Shown here: positions 9,001-15,347 of the stretch, one piece after another
Layout of the letters: each line of letters opens with the position of its first letter
How positions within the stretch are numbered: the first letter of the stretch is position 1
IMG/VR virus record: IMGVR_UViG_3300009151_000205
Coordinates: 1-35,018 of that record
DNA from: a virus
Length of the DNA stretch: 35,018 nucleotides
Strand: one strand, 5' to 3'
Notes under the pieces: generated by a model
What the model was told of the DNA's origin: nothing
Database searches by the model: none
Seen by the model: only the letters and a program-made list of their open reading frames with translations
Made by a program: the position numbers and the translations under genes

Positions 9001-10093
9001 CTCAGCTTGGGTTCCGACAGCAGATTCCACCAAGAGTCAGTTGTCGGGTTCGGGGGTCAATATACTTGACCCAAGATACTGTACGTTTGAGGAAGCAGCT
9101 TTGCCTCCTTTTTCACCTCACGCAAGTGGAACGCTAAGTCAAGATGCGACTGCTAAATATTTTGGCACTAAGTCATTAAAAGTAGTGACAACAGGGACTG
9201 GTGGTTGGTGGGGCGTTACAGGTTACACAACCAATATACAACCTAATAAGAAATGGATTATTTCTGGATACGTTTATAGTAGCACGGTTATTGCTGCTCC
9301 AGTTTGGGGATCAGCGGGTGTCCATTTAGGAATTCAGACTGCCTCTATTTATTATGGCACTAGTGGTTATGATGGAAATACATTAACAATTCCTGCAAAC
9401 ACTTGGACAAGAATTTACGGTATTTTAGATTTAACCGCAGACTCAAATACAACTTGCTTTTTTAGACTGGACAGTCATGCCTCAGGCACGACAGTTTGGT
9501 TTGATGGAATAATGCTTGAAGCTCAAATAGGCGACAAGACAACACCTTCAATCTATCAAGAACCACCCAACTTCTTAAATACTTATATCGGAGCTTTGGA
9601 CGCAACTAAGAATACTATCTACAGAGCAACCTCAGCCCCTTCTGGGGGTACTTATACTCAAGGTGACTTATGGTTTGACACTGATTCCAGTCCTGCTACA
9701 TTCTATCAGTGGGACGCTACACTTGTTACACCCGCTTGGTCAGTCGTCTCTAATGCAGTTACCAACACCAATCAAGTGGTCGATGGGGCGGGTCTGGGTA
9801 CAAAGGCTGTATGGGCTAATGTCACTGATAATAATTCTACCAAACCTGCTGATAATGCTACTGTAGGTGCAACAATAGGTGTGAATCTAGGCGGACAAAT
9901 TACCCTCGCCAATTCCAGCACCTTTATTGGTGCAGGTGCTATCGAAGCAGTTCAAATAAGTAGTCTTGCTCTTGTAGGTAATTTTAGTGTAAAATCTACT
10001 GTAGTAGGGGCTAGAACTGAAATGGATGCTAATGGTATGAAAGTGATTGATGCAAATGGAATTATTCGGGTTCAGATAGGTTTATTAGTATGA
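6014..10093 (+). CDS. Large mosaic tail-fibre protein with gpJ-like sections and carbohydrate-binding-like domains
   Basis: A 1359-aa host-recognition candidate, the largest protein of the fibre cluster. Reading left to right: shared start FTIVDVNDG; an about 80-residue W/P/Y module (22-97) that returns at 378-464 and 469-553; a jelly-roll-like domain (about 197-352); a short collagen-like GATGPRG (370-376); a beta domain (560-682) shared with the 485-aa protein; an Ig-like domain (about 684-790); two short G-D-x-Y/W 'wrapper' motifs (815-834, 973-1000); a section like siphovirus tip protein J (840-960, including IGNVIQST and KPTSLAGINATEGSKLGGI); a second jelly-roll-like domain (1016-1180, NILDPRYCTFEE to WFDGIMLEAQIGD); and a gpJ-like C terminus (FSVKST, ARTEMDANGMKVIDANG). 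AAGGA at 6003-6007 serves ATG 6014. Its stop overlaps the next ATG (ATGA). Carbohydrate binding is inferred from fold-like features only. Confidence 0.7.
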   Translation: MASIVSSGTFTIVDVNDGTSSSLVQLFYSGGAAPALPTSVVYTVSTGLVTNIGTWSQTRPSTGSVPVWMTTYLFTIPTGVTTVTTNQNWTTAIIVAQNGLDSLNTIQAMMSNENQSIVADKDGVTGTFSDVHTMTVYNGTTDDSANWTYAKTNIDPNVTSALSGTLGNILTVTAFATASDTGSVEVTATRTAAAQVNILSGSETFDTTQGWSNAVTLGNTGVLVETSPIIAPNGTLTAKRITANAGLVLLYRKGYTFPASQYSVSTYVYVPTQAGINNWIVGNDFADAETAGGTVYTVFDKWVRFENTITTTLSRGFLDWNINMNGAALPAGTVFHVWGAMCKTGAASGMYIPYIAPISKKLNLTKAKAGATGPRGTSYNSLDIYFTSTSSTVPGTPTGGSYNFSTNTFNTAAIASVNLALTAGWSETRPASNLTGIYSSTFLFSTDTISNNVPAGTWSAPVLDQKDNVLYEATVYYQVSSPTAAAPSPSPTGGSYNFSTKVLTPPTSWLVDKPATTTSPTYRCQYTFMNNNIDSGSSTTQTAATWGTVRMEVVNGIAGANAITAVLSNGSSSVMEATNATFRYDGTATTLEVLEGATALTYSGFATASVAAGQWTVSTIAATGITANATAATGTGTTKASYGVASVITADAASILYTINGKTAGGTAFSTTATQRFTKQKDGLLAPSVSISTDRALIFTSTSGTIDTKNTTSSRNLDIVLTANTANMSGTKSYVWTFTGFSTAPATPASTSSTATILASDFGASKSATVSCSVTYNSIAYPSYPITINRVEKQNASTQGSSDPTALLPANPVAGDSYFNTTTNLLWVYNNSVWSKCLPELTSANIATFMPGAAIGELQVANGAITNLKIGNVIQSTDFTWTPSTSLGDGNCVGWKIDKTDGAYLTKLQIRTATGDLVMAAGGGIEYTTGIKDKPTSLAGINATEGSKLGGIANGATKNLVYNQATVPTSPNEGDVWYVSGALSGYVTGTVYIYKSSAWVPTADSTKSQLSGSGVNILDPRYCTFEEAALPPFSPHASGTLSQDATAKYFGTKSLKVVTTGTGGWWGVTGYTTNIQPNKKWIISGYVYSSTVIAAPVWGSAGVHLGIQTASIYYGTSGYDGNTLTIPANTWTRIYGILDLTADSNTTCFFRLDSHASGTTVWFDGIMLEAQIGDKTTPSIYQEPPNFLNTYIGALDATKNTIYRATSAPSGGTYTQGDLWFDTDSSPATFYQWDATLVTPAWSVVSNAVTNTNQVVDGAGLGTKAVWANVTDNNSTKPADNATVGATIGVNLGGQITLANSSTFIGAGAIEAVQISSLALVGNFSVKSTVVGARTEMDANGMKVIDANGIIRVQIGLLV
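7200..7233 (+). repeat. 34-base exact direct repeat, copy 1
   Basis: Identical to 7482-7515; both copies encode PTGGSYNFST at the same place in successive copies of the W/P/Y module. A diverged relative at about 11139-11165 in the 501-aa gene encodes PTGGSYTF. Confidence 0.9.
7482..7515 (+). repeat. 34-base exact direct repeat, copy 2
   Basis: Second copy of the repeat at 7200-7233, 282 bases downstream, matching the period of the protein module. Sequence around the repeat has diverged, so this stretch is either strongly constrained or recently homogenised by recombination. Confidence 0.9.
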
Positions 10094-10509
10094 GTTATGG
10101 TTTTGCAATTAAGGATAGTGCTGGTAAAAGTACATATCAGGCTGAAGCTAATACATTACATGTACTTTATACTCAAACTTTAACAAAGGCGGGTTCTTCG
10201 ATAATAAAAACAGTAAGTTTGGTAAATACCTATGGTTGGAAAGTTTCTTATCTAGGTTTAGGAACTACGTGTTTTGTTGATGTAAGAGCTTTAACTTTTA
10301 TAAATGGTGTAAATGTTGTTACAAATGTAGGTTATGATTATGGTACGGGTGGTGGATTTTGGCATAGTAATCCTGCTTGGTCGTATGGTGATATGGGTTT
10401 AGCTACATCGTATGTTCTCATTTGGAATAGTAATGCATCTAATGCTACTAACTACCGTTATATAGATGTTGACAATAAGTGTATAATTTATGAAAAAGGT
10501 ACTGTGTAA
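10090..10509 (+). CDS. Small tail-cluster protein, function unknown
   Basis: A 139-aa protein starting inside the stop of the large fibre gene (ATGA overlap), so translation is probably coupled. Its start MSYGFAIKDSAG parallels the start of the next gene product (MAFGFKLVSN), suggesting related N termini. Composition is beta-rich with many aromatic residues (WHSNPAWSYGD, YRYIDVD) and no enzyme motif or membrane segment. Small proteins with a similar start follow gpJ-like tip proteins in some siphoviruses, which fits the J-like C terminus just upstream; that link is inference. Its stop overlaps the next ATG by one base (TAATG). Possible roles are fibre tip or accessory adhesin. Confidence 0.6.
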   Translation: MSYGFAIKDSAGKSTYQAEANTLHVLYTQTLTKAGSSIIKTVSLVNTYGWKVSYLGLGTTCFVDVRALTFINGVNVVTNVGYDYGTGGGFWHSNPAWSYGDMGLATSYVLIWNSNASNATNYRYIDVDNKCIIYEKGTV

Positions 10510-12014
10510 TGGCTTTTGGTTTTAAACTTGTAAGTAATACTACTAATGATATAAATTTAACTGCTGATGATCCTAGTTATTATGTAGTTAGTGAAAAAAT
10601 GACATTGAATAGGGTAAAAGAAACATTTACAGGAAGTGGTATAAATTTATTTAGACCTATTAGAACTATTTATAATGGGCAAAAACCCTTAAGTTTTGTA
10701 AATATACCTATAGGTAAATCCATATTTTTATATAATCAATTAGGATACCAAAGTGCAACTTATGGGATTACTGGTGGAGTAAATTCAAATTGGCAGAATA
10801 ATTCTGCATTTATTGACCCTATGACAGGTTCTGCTATATTACAACTAGCGGCAAGTTTATATAGTGATGCTACTACTATATCAATAGTAAATTGTGTTAA
10901 TTCTGAAGATTTAGGTAATGTTGGGTTAGAACCACAACGAACAGATTATGGTTTCGCTATTTTCTCACCTACTCCTGCGAGAGTAGTAACTGCAAAAAAC
11001 TGGTCTAATTCTGTATTACTAAGTAGTAGACCTGTAAAATCAGTTGGGGGTACATCTACCTATACTGCTACTATTTATTATAAGCAAGGTACAGTCGCAA
11101 GTGGGGGTACAGGTGGTCTTACTACTATTCCCCCTATACCTACAGGAGGAAGTTATACATTTAATCCAAGTACAAGTCTAGCCTATGATTCATCCGGAAT
11201 AACTCCACCAACTTCTGTTTGGAAAAGTACAAAACCAACAGGTGTTTTAACTACAATACCTATTTATGCTTGTGATTATACTTTTATAACTACTGAAGCT
11301 CCTAATAATACTACTAATATTATAGTTACTGCTGTGACATGGGGAAATCTTAGAATAGTCAGTCAACTTGGTTCAGGAACTACTAACTCTATTTATGAAG
11401 TGACTATGTATAATAATAATTGGGGGAATGGTAATATAGGATATCCTTCTGCGCTTACTGGTGGTAATTTTGACTTTGTCTTTGCAATGGCTACGGGTTT
11501 TAATGGAAGTCTTAAATTTAGCCCTCCTGCTTTAATAGGAACTTGGGAGGTCTCTCCTCAATTTACAGGAACTATTTATAAGTCTAGCTATACCTTTATT
11601 AATGATAAAGGAGGTTGTATACTCTCAAATGAGTCTGAACTTTTAAATGTTGTGGCAACAACATCTTATATACCAGTAAGTAGAGCAGCAGGAAATGAAC
11701 ATGTAACCCCTTCTGCCATAGGTAGTTCCTCTAACGTAATTATACCTTCTCTTACTATAGATGGAGCAGTAGCTAAACCTTTTATTTGCCTAGATTTACT
11801 TGGTTTAGAATATATGAACGCTACTGGTTGGGATATATATTGTACTGCAATATATAGAGTCTCAGAAAATACATATAGGGTAAGTAAATGGAATTGGTTA
11901 CCTGCTTTAGGTAATTATACAACAAACGGTGGTACGATATACTATACTTATAATAATAACAGTGGTACATCTTTAGGTACTACTCCTTTTGCAAGATTTA
12001 ATTACGGAAGTTAA
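10509..12014 (+). CDS. Tail-fibre-like protein with two W/P/Y modules
   Basis: A 501-aa protein whose start (MAFGF) resembles the preceding small protein. Its middle holds the same about 80-residue module found three times in the 1359-aa protein: a Y-x-A-T-I-Y-Y strand, PTGGSYTFNP, a TPPTSVW...KPTG stretch, an ACDYTFI strand and VTWGNLR. A second, diverged copy begins at NSIYEVTMYNN with LTGGNFDF. Codons here favour A/T endings (many ACT, AAT, TTA) more than the fibre genes upstream. There are no catalytic motifs. It most likely belongs to the virion surface and was built by module exchange with its neighbour. Confidence 0.62.
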   Translation: MAFGFKLVSNTTNDINLTADDPSYYVVSEKMTLNRVKETFTGSGINLFRPIRTIYNGQKPLSFVNIPIGKSIFLYNQLGYQSATYGITGGVNSNWQNNSAFIDPMTGSAILQLAASLYSDATTISIVNCVNSEDLGNVGLEPQRTDYGFAIFSPTPARVVTAKNWSNSVLLSSRPVKSVGGTSTYTATIYYKQGTVASGGTGGLTTIPPIPTGGSYTFNPSTSLAYDSSGITPPTSVWKSTKPTGVLTTIPIYACDYTFITTEAPNNTTNIIVTAVTWGNLRIVSQLGSGTTNSIYEVTMYNNNWGNGNIGYPSALTGGNFDFVFAMATGFNGSLKFSPPALIGTWEVSPQFTGTIYKSSYTFINDKGGCILSNESELLNVVATTSYIPVSRAAGNEHVTPSAIGSSSNVIIPSLTIDGAVAKPFICLDLLGLEYMNATGWDIYCTAIYRVSENTYRVSKWNWLPALGNYTTNGGTIYYTYNNNSGTSLGTTPFARFNYGS

Positions 12015-12015
12015 A

Positions 12016-13095
12016 ATGATAAAAACTATAATGGTTGACTTTAATACTAGGCTTGTAGTATCGGTTATAGAAACTATTACTCCTATGTATGAAGTTGGGG
12101 CAGTATATGGAAATTCAGTTGTTACTGATTTAACCACTTTGCCTTCTCATATTTTAGATTCAGATTTATATTCCCTTTGGCATTATACTACTGATAATAT
12201 TTGGGAGGAGCATATACCTATTCCTAATACTTTTTATAAATGGGATAGTTCTACTTATGGTTGGGTAATCGCAATACCAACCCCAAGTATAAGTATTATA
12301 CCAACTATTAAATTTCAAGAAATTAGTTTAACTTGGGTTATTGAGGATTCCATTTGGTTTGACTATCCCTTTGGAGTTGATATATCTAATGACCCTAGTT
12401 TTACTACAATATTACCGTTATCACAAAATATAATAGGTAAACAAAATACTTATACTGATGCATTCTTTAACTCAACTCCAAGAACATACTATCTAAGACC
12501 ATATTGGGTAGATAAAGATAATATAACTTATTATGGAACTGTGGTTAATACAGGATTAATAATCCCTACTCTAGTTACTGGTACTGACTTACAAACTAAT
12601 TTAATTACACCTGACAATGTTAATTCTTTAATAGTAACTAATTCACTCTCACAAAAGGGTATGATTGGTGGTTCGACTGACTTAATAATAATACCAACTA
12701 CAAGACAAGTATTAGGTACAATAGTATTACCTTCTACTCCTACAGGACAAAGATCACATAATATGGGTATTTCTGTGCTTATTTCAGGTACGGTTGTTTC
12801 TACTTTAGAGGTTGTTAATAAGACTATATTATTTGAGATAGGTGTTTCTGAAGGTACTGGGAATACAATGTATCGTTCCGATGGTATTGATCCCACTAAG
12901 GAATATATGTCTTCCGAGTTAATGCCTGTATCTGTACCAGCACTTAACAATACAGGTGTTCCTTTCATGATTAATGATATTTTTTATCCTGCTACTGATG
13001 CGCTCGTAACATTTACTTTAGCCTTTAAAGGTATTGATGTCTACCCAACTACTTCTATTAATTGGTCAATTATAGTAATGGAGAACCATAAATGA
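12016..13095 (+). CDS. Tail-cluster structural protein, function unknown
   Basis: A 359-aa protein. The start is taken as ATG 12016, with GGAAG at 12006-12010 five bases upstream; a longer version from TTG 11989 would overlap the previous gene and lacks a ribosome site. The middle (SLTWVIEDSIWFDYPFGVDIS to RTYYLRPYWVDKDNITYYG) looks like a fibronectin-III-type sandwich. The C-terminal 120 residues (GTIVLPSTPTGQRSHNMG to INWSIIVMENHK) look like a compact beta domain. The gene is AT-rich like its neighbours and ends in an ATGA overlap with the next gene. It is probably a tail surface protein; no closer family is recognised. Confidence 0.58.
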   Translation: MIKTIMVDFNTRLVVSVIETITPMYEVGAVYGNSVVTDLTTLPSHILDSDLYSLWHYTTDNIWEEHIPIPNTFYKWDSSTYGWVIAIPTPSISIIPTIKFQEISLTWVIEDSIWFDYPFGVDISNDPSFTTILPLSQNIIGKQNTYTDAFFNSTPRTYYLRPYWVDKDNITYYGTVVNTGLIIPTLVTGTDLQTNLITPDNVNSLIVTNSLSQKGMIGGSTDLIIIPTTRQVLGTIVLPSTPTGQRSHNMGISVLISGTVVSTLEVVNKTILFEIGVSEGTGNTMYRSDGIDPTKEYMSSELMPVSVPALNNTGVPFMINDIFYPATDALVTFTLAFKGIDVYPTTSINWSIIVMENHK

Positions 13096-13532
13096 AAATA
13101 ACAGTTTTCGACAATAACTTAAAGATACTTTATTGGGCTGATATTCATTCTGATAATATACAAAGCCAAGTAGGTACTTTACACTATATTGAGGGTATCT
13201 ACTTAGCCAGTGAATATTGTATAAAGCAAAATACAACTGGTTACTTTGCAGAAACCTTACCTGAACCTGATGTAGTTAGCCAAAGGAAAGACTTTAATAA
13301 TAAAGTAAATGCTCTTGCAAGTGATAGGATACTTATTAAATTTCCTTTTTATTTACAAAATAATATAGGAAGAAACCCTACTTCAATCGAAGCTATATCA
13401 ATGTTTGCTTGGATAGACAGTGTACGAGCTTTAGCAAATATAGCTAAGGTGGAAATATCAACTGCCTCTAATATGGTAGAAATAAGAGCAGCGATGTCGA
13501 CTTTTAATGATGCTCTACTATTAATAAATTAA
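13092..13532 (+). CDS. Small tail-cluster protein, possibly fibre-assembly related
   Basis: A 146-aa protein whose ATG overlaps the preceding stop (ATGA). The N-terminal half is beta-like (MKITVFDNNLKILYWADIHSD) and the C-terminal half is helical, Ala-rich and amphipathic (DFNNKVNALASDRI; WIDSVRALANIAKVE). That two-part layout and its place among fibre genes are reminiscent of tail-fibre assembly or C-terminal chaperone-like proteins, but no diagnostic motif was recognised, so this is only a suggestion. The next gene starts nine bases downstream with AAGGA. Confidence 0.55.
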   Translation: MKITVFDNNLKILYWADIHSDNIQSQVGTLHYIEGIYLASEYCIKQNTTGYFAETLPEPDVVSQRKDFNNKVNALASDRILIKFPFYLQNNIGRNPTSIEAISMFAWIDSVRALANIAKVEISTASNMVEIRAAMSTFNDALLLIN

Positions 13533-13541
13533 GGAACAATA

Positions 13542-14528
13542 ATGGCAAATGTAAAAATATCAGATTTACCTACAGTCTCATCTATAACACCAACAGTCGA
13601 TTATATACCAATAGTTTCTGGTGGTACGATTAAAAAAGCGACTGTAAATCAAATAATTGCAAGTAATACTACACTTGGTAATATGTCTCTTCAGAATTCG
13701 AGTTCTATTACTGCTACTGATTTAATATTGTCAGGATCTTTAGGGATTGGGTCTAAAGCTGCTGGTAATGCCCTCACACTATCAAAAAGTATAACAGGTG
13801 CGACTACTGCTAGAGCTGTGTGGGTTTCTGCAAACATTTTATCTGATGTCACTACAAATGCGTTTGGGTTTGCAACAAACATTTCTACTCAGGCAACAAG
13901 TTTTACTATACCAACTATAGTACATTACTATGCTAATCAGGGTGCAAAAGGTCTTACGTCAACAATCAACACACAATATGGGGTTCTTGCTGAGGCAAGT
14001 TTAGTTGACGCAACAAATAACTATGCTTTTTTTGGTAATATTCCGGCAGGAACAGGTCGTTGGAATTTATATATGAGTGGCACTGCCAGTAACTATTTAG
14101 CTGGATCATTACAGGTAGGTGGGTATTTTTATAATTCTTACAATACAGGATCCGGAATTTATCCCGCTTTATTGCAAGGAGGTGCTCAAGGGTGGAACTT
14201 TCAATCAGGAGCAGGTGAAGTAGATTATTGGAATACATTTACCGCAGCAAATACGTCATTTACGTGGAGACAAATGACGACAGCAAGTGCTGCTACTTTA
14301 TTAATGTCGTTATCATCAACGGGTAGTTTGGGTTTTGGTGCACCGGCAAACGCCTCAGCTATTCTTGATGCGCAATCGACGACTAAAGGCATCAGATTCC
14401 CGAACATGACAACCACACAGAAAACTGCAATACCGTCCCCAGCTGCAGGTCTTGTTATTTTTGATACTACAGCAGCTAAACTTTGCGTATACACTGGCAC
14501 AGTTTGGCAAACTATTACTTCGGTTTAA
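13542..14528 (+). CDS. Tail fibre protein
   Basis: A 328-aa fibre. Residues 1-40 (MANVKISDLPTV, DYIPIVSGGTIKKATVNQI) repeat the anchor motif of the 485-aa fibre-like protein at 3028. A repetitive Ser/Thr/Ala/Gly beta shaft follows. The C terminus (SAILDAQSTTKGIRFPNMTT, then QKTAIPSPAAGLVIFDTTAAKLCVYTGTVW) is a tip motif common in phage tail fibres and similar bacterial surface proteins; it usually precedes a receptor-binding end or an S74 chaperone, and here the protein simply stops after TITSV. AAGGA ahead of ATG 13542 supports the start. A function in host binding is likely from family and position. Confidence 0.75.
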   Translation: MANVKISDLPTVSSITPTVDYIPIVSGGTIKKATVNQIIASNTTLGNMSLQNSSSITATDLILSGSLGIGSKAAGNALTLSKSITGATTARAVWVSANILSDVTTNAFGFATNISTQATSFTIPTIVHYYANQGAKGLTSTINTQYGVLAEASLVDATNNYAFFGNIPAGTGRWNLYMSGTASNYLAGSLQVGGYFYNSYNTGSGIYPALLQGGAQGWNFQSGAGEVDYWNTFTAANTSFTWRQMTTASAATLLMSLSSTGSLGFGAPANASAILDAQSTTKGIRFPNMTTTQKTAIPSPAAGLVIFDTTAAKLCVYTGTVWQTITSV

Positions 14529-14556
14529 TTTTTACATAACTAACTAAGGAAGATAA

Positions 14557-14880
14557 GTGAGCAATACGTACGATTATAAAATAATAGATTTACAACGCGA
14601 TAAAGATGGCATTATAGTTGCTGCATCTTTCGCTATTACAGCATCTGATGGGATTGATAGCAATACTCACAAATACCATACTGCTTTTGGTGCACCAAAA
14701 GACAACATTATCGATTTTGCAAATGTAACTGAAAGTAAAGTTATTGAGTGGATTAAAGATATGTTTGATACCAAAGATGAAAAGGGTGTTAGACAAAACG
14801 CACACGAAGATCAAGCGGACGCTGAACTAGCAGCATTTAAAGGGCGCAAAGAAGTTGAAATTGGTACGCCTTGGAATTAA
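14557..14880 (+). CDS. Small conserved tail-cluster protein of unknown function
   Basis: A 107-aa protein starting at GTG 14557; AAGGA at 14546-14550 is correctly spaced and no better ATG exists. It has a beta-rich N-terminal half (YDYKIIDLQRDKDGIIVAASFAITASDG) and an acidic helical end (VIEWIKDMFD...EDQADAELAAFK). It resembles a family of small proteins found beside tail-fibre genes in T4-like and other phages (I recall a DUF7936-like pattern), but no role is established. It closes the fibre cluster: the following 74 bases hold a late promoter for the baseplate genes. Confidence 0.62.
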   Translation: MSNTYDYKIIDLQRDKDGIIVAASFAITASDGIDSNTHKYHTAFGAPKDNIIDFANVTESKVIEWIKDMFDTKDEKGVRQNAHEDQADAELAAFKGRKEVEIGTPWN

Positions 14881-14925
14881 CGTATTATTAGACTCTAATT
14901 CTAGTATTTTAAATTCTTTTTTTTA

Positions 14926-14937
14926 TATAAATACTAT
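14926..14937 (+). promoter_or_regulatory. T4-type late promoter upstream of gp25
   Basis: TATAAATACTAT, a perfect match to the T4 late -10 octamer TATAAATA plus its usual CTAT continuation. It lies in the 74-base gap between the fibre cluster and gp25, 29 bases before the gp25 ATG, after a T-rich stretch. In T4 this motif is read by the phage sigma factor gp55 with gp33 and the sliding clamp. Confidence 0.85.
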
Positions 14938-14954
14938 AAAAAATAGGAACAACA

Positions 14955-15347
14955 ATGGCAAAAAATACTAGAACATTTTCTGATTTGGATTTGAATTTTA
15001 CCCCAAATCCAAATACAGGAGATATTAATATTAGATACGATTCTGATGCCATTAAAGCGTCAGTAAAGAATTTGGTTATGACCCAAAATTATGAAAGACA
15101 TTTTCATTCTGAGATTGGGTCACCTATCAATAGCCTATTGTTCGATTTGGCAACCCCTCTCCTAACGCTCACATTAAGACAAGTTATTTCAGATCTAATT
15201 AACAACTTTGAACCCAGAGTAAATCTCAAACAGGTAGATGTTAATGTTTCTTCTGATAATAACTCAGTGTATGTTTCAATATATTTTACCATATTAAACA
15301 CTCAAGCACCTATAACACTTGATCTAATATTAGAAAGGACTCGCTAA
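14955..15347 (+). CDS. 25: Baseplate wedge subunit gp25
   Basis: A 130-aa protein matching T4 gp25 in size (132 aa in T4) and sequence character. The conserved start FSDLDLNFTPNPNTGDINIRY is followed by the family's central block, with DAIKASVKNLVMT, ERHFHSEIGSPINSLLFD and a helical LTLTLRQVISDLI stretch. gp25 belongs to the sheath-polymerisation-initiating wedge proteins shared with type VI secretion systems (TssE family) and binds gp6 at the inner baseplate. It sits directly downstream of a late promoter and its stop shares a base with the gp6 start (TAATG), matching the conserved 25-6 order. Confidence 0.95.
   Translation: MAKNTRTFSDLDLNFTPNPNTGDINIRYDSDAIKASVKNLVMTQNYERHFHSEIGSPINSLLFDLATPLLTLTLRQVISDLINNFEPRVNLKQVDVNVSSDNNSVYVSIYFTILNTQAPITLDLILERTR

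Noticed and set aside
8937-9866. Short + strand frames at 8937-9137 and 9663-9866 within the large fibre gene
   Set aside because: Alternate-frame shadows without ribosome sites; the 1359-aa frame explains the region.
6014-10093. Collagen-like fibre shaft
   Set aside because: Only one short G-A-T-G-P-R-G stretch (residues 370-376) is present, too short for a collagen triple helix.
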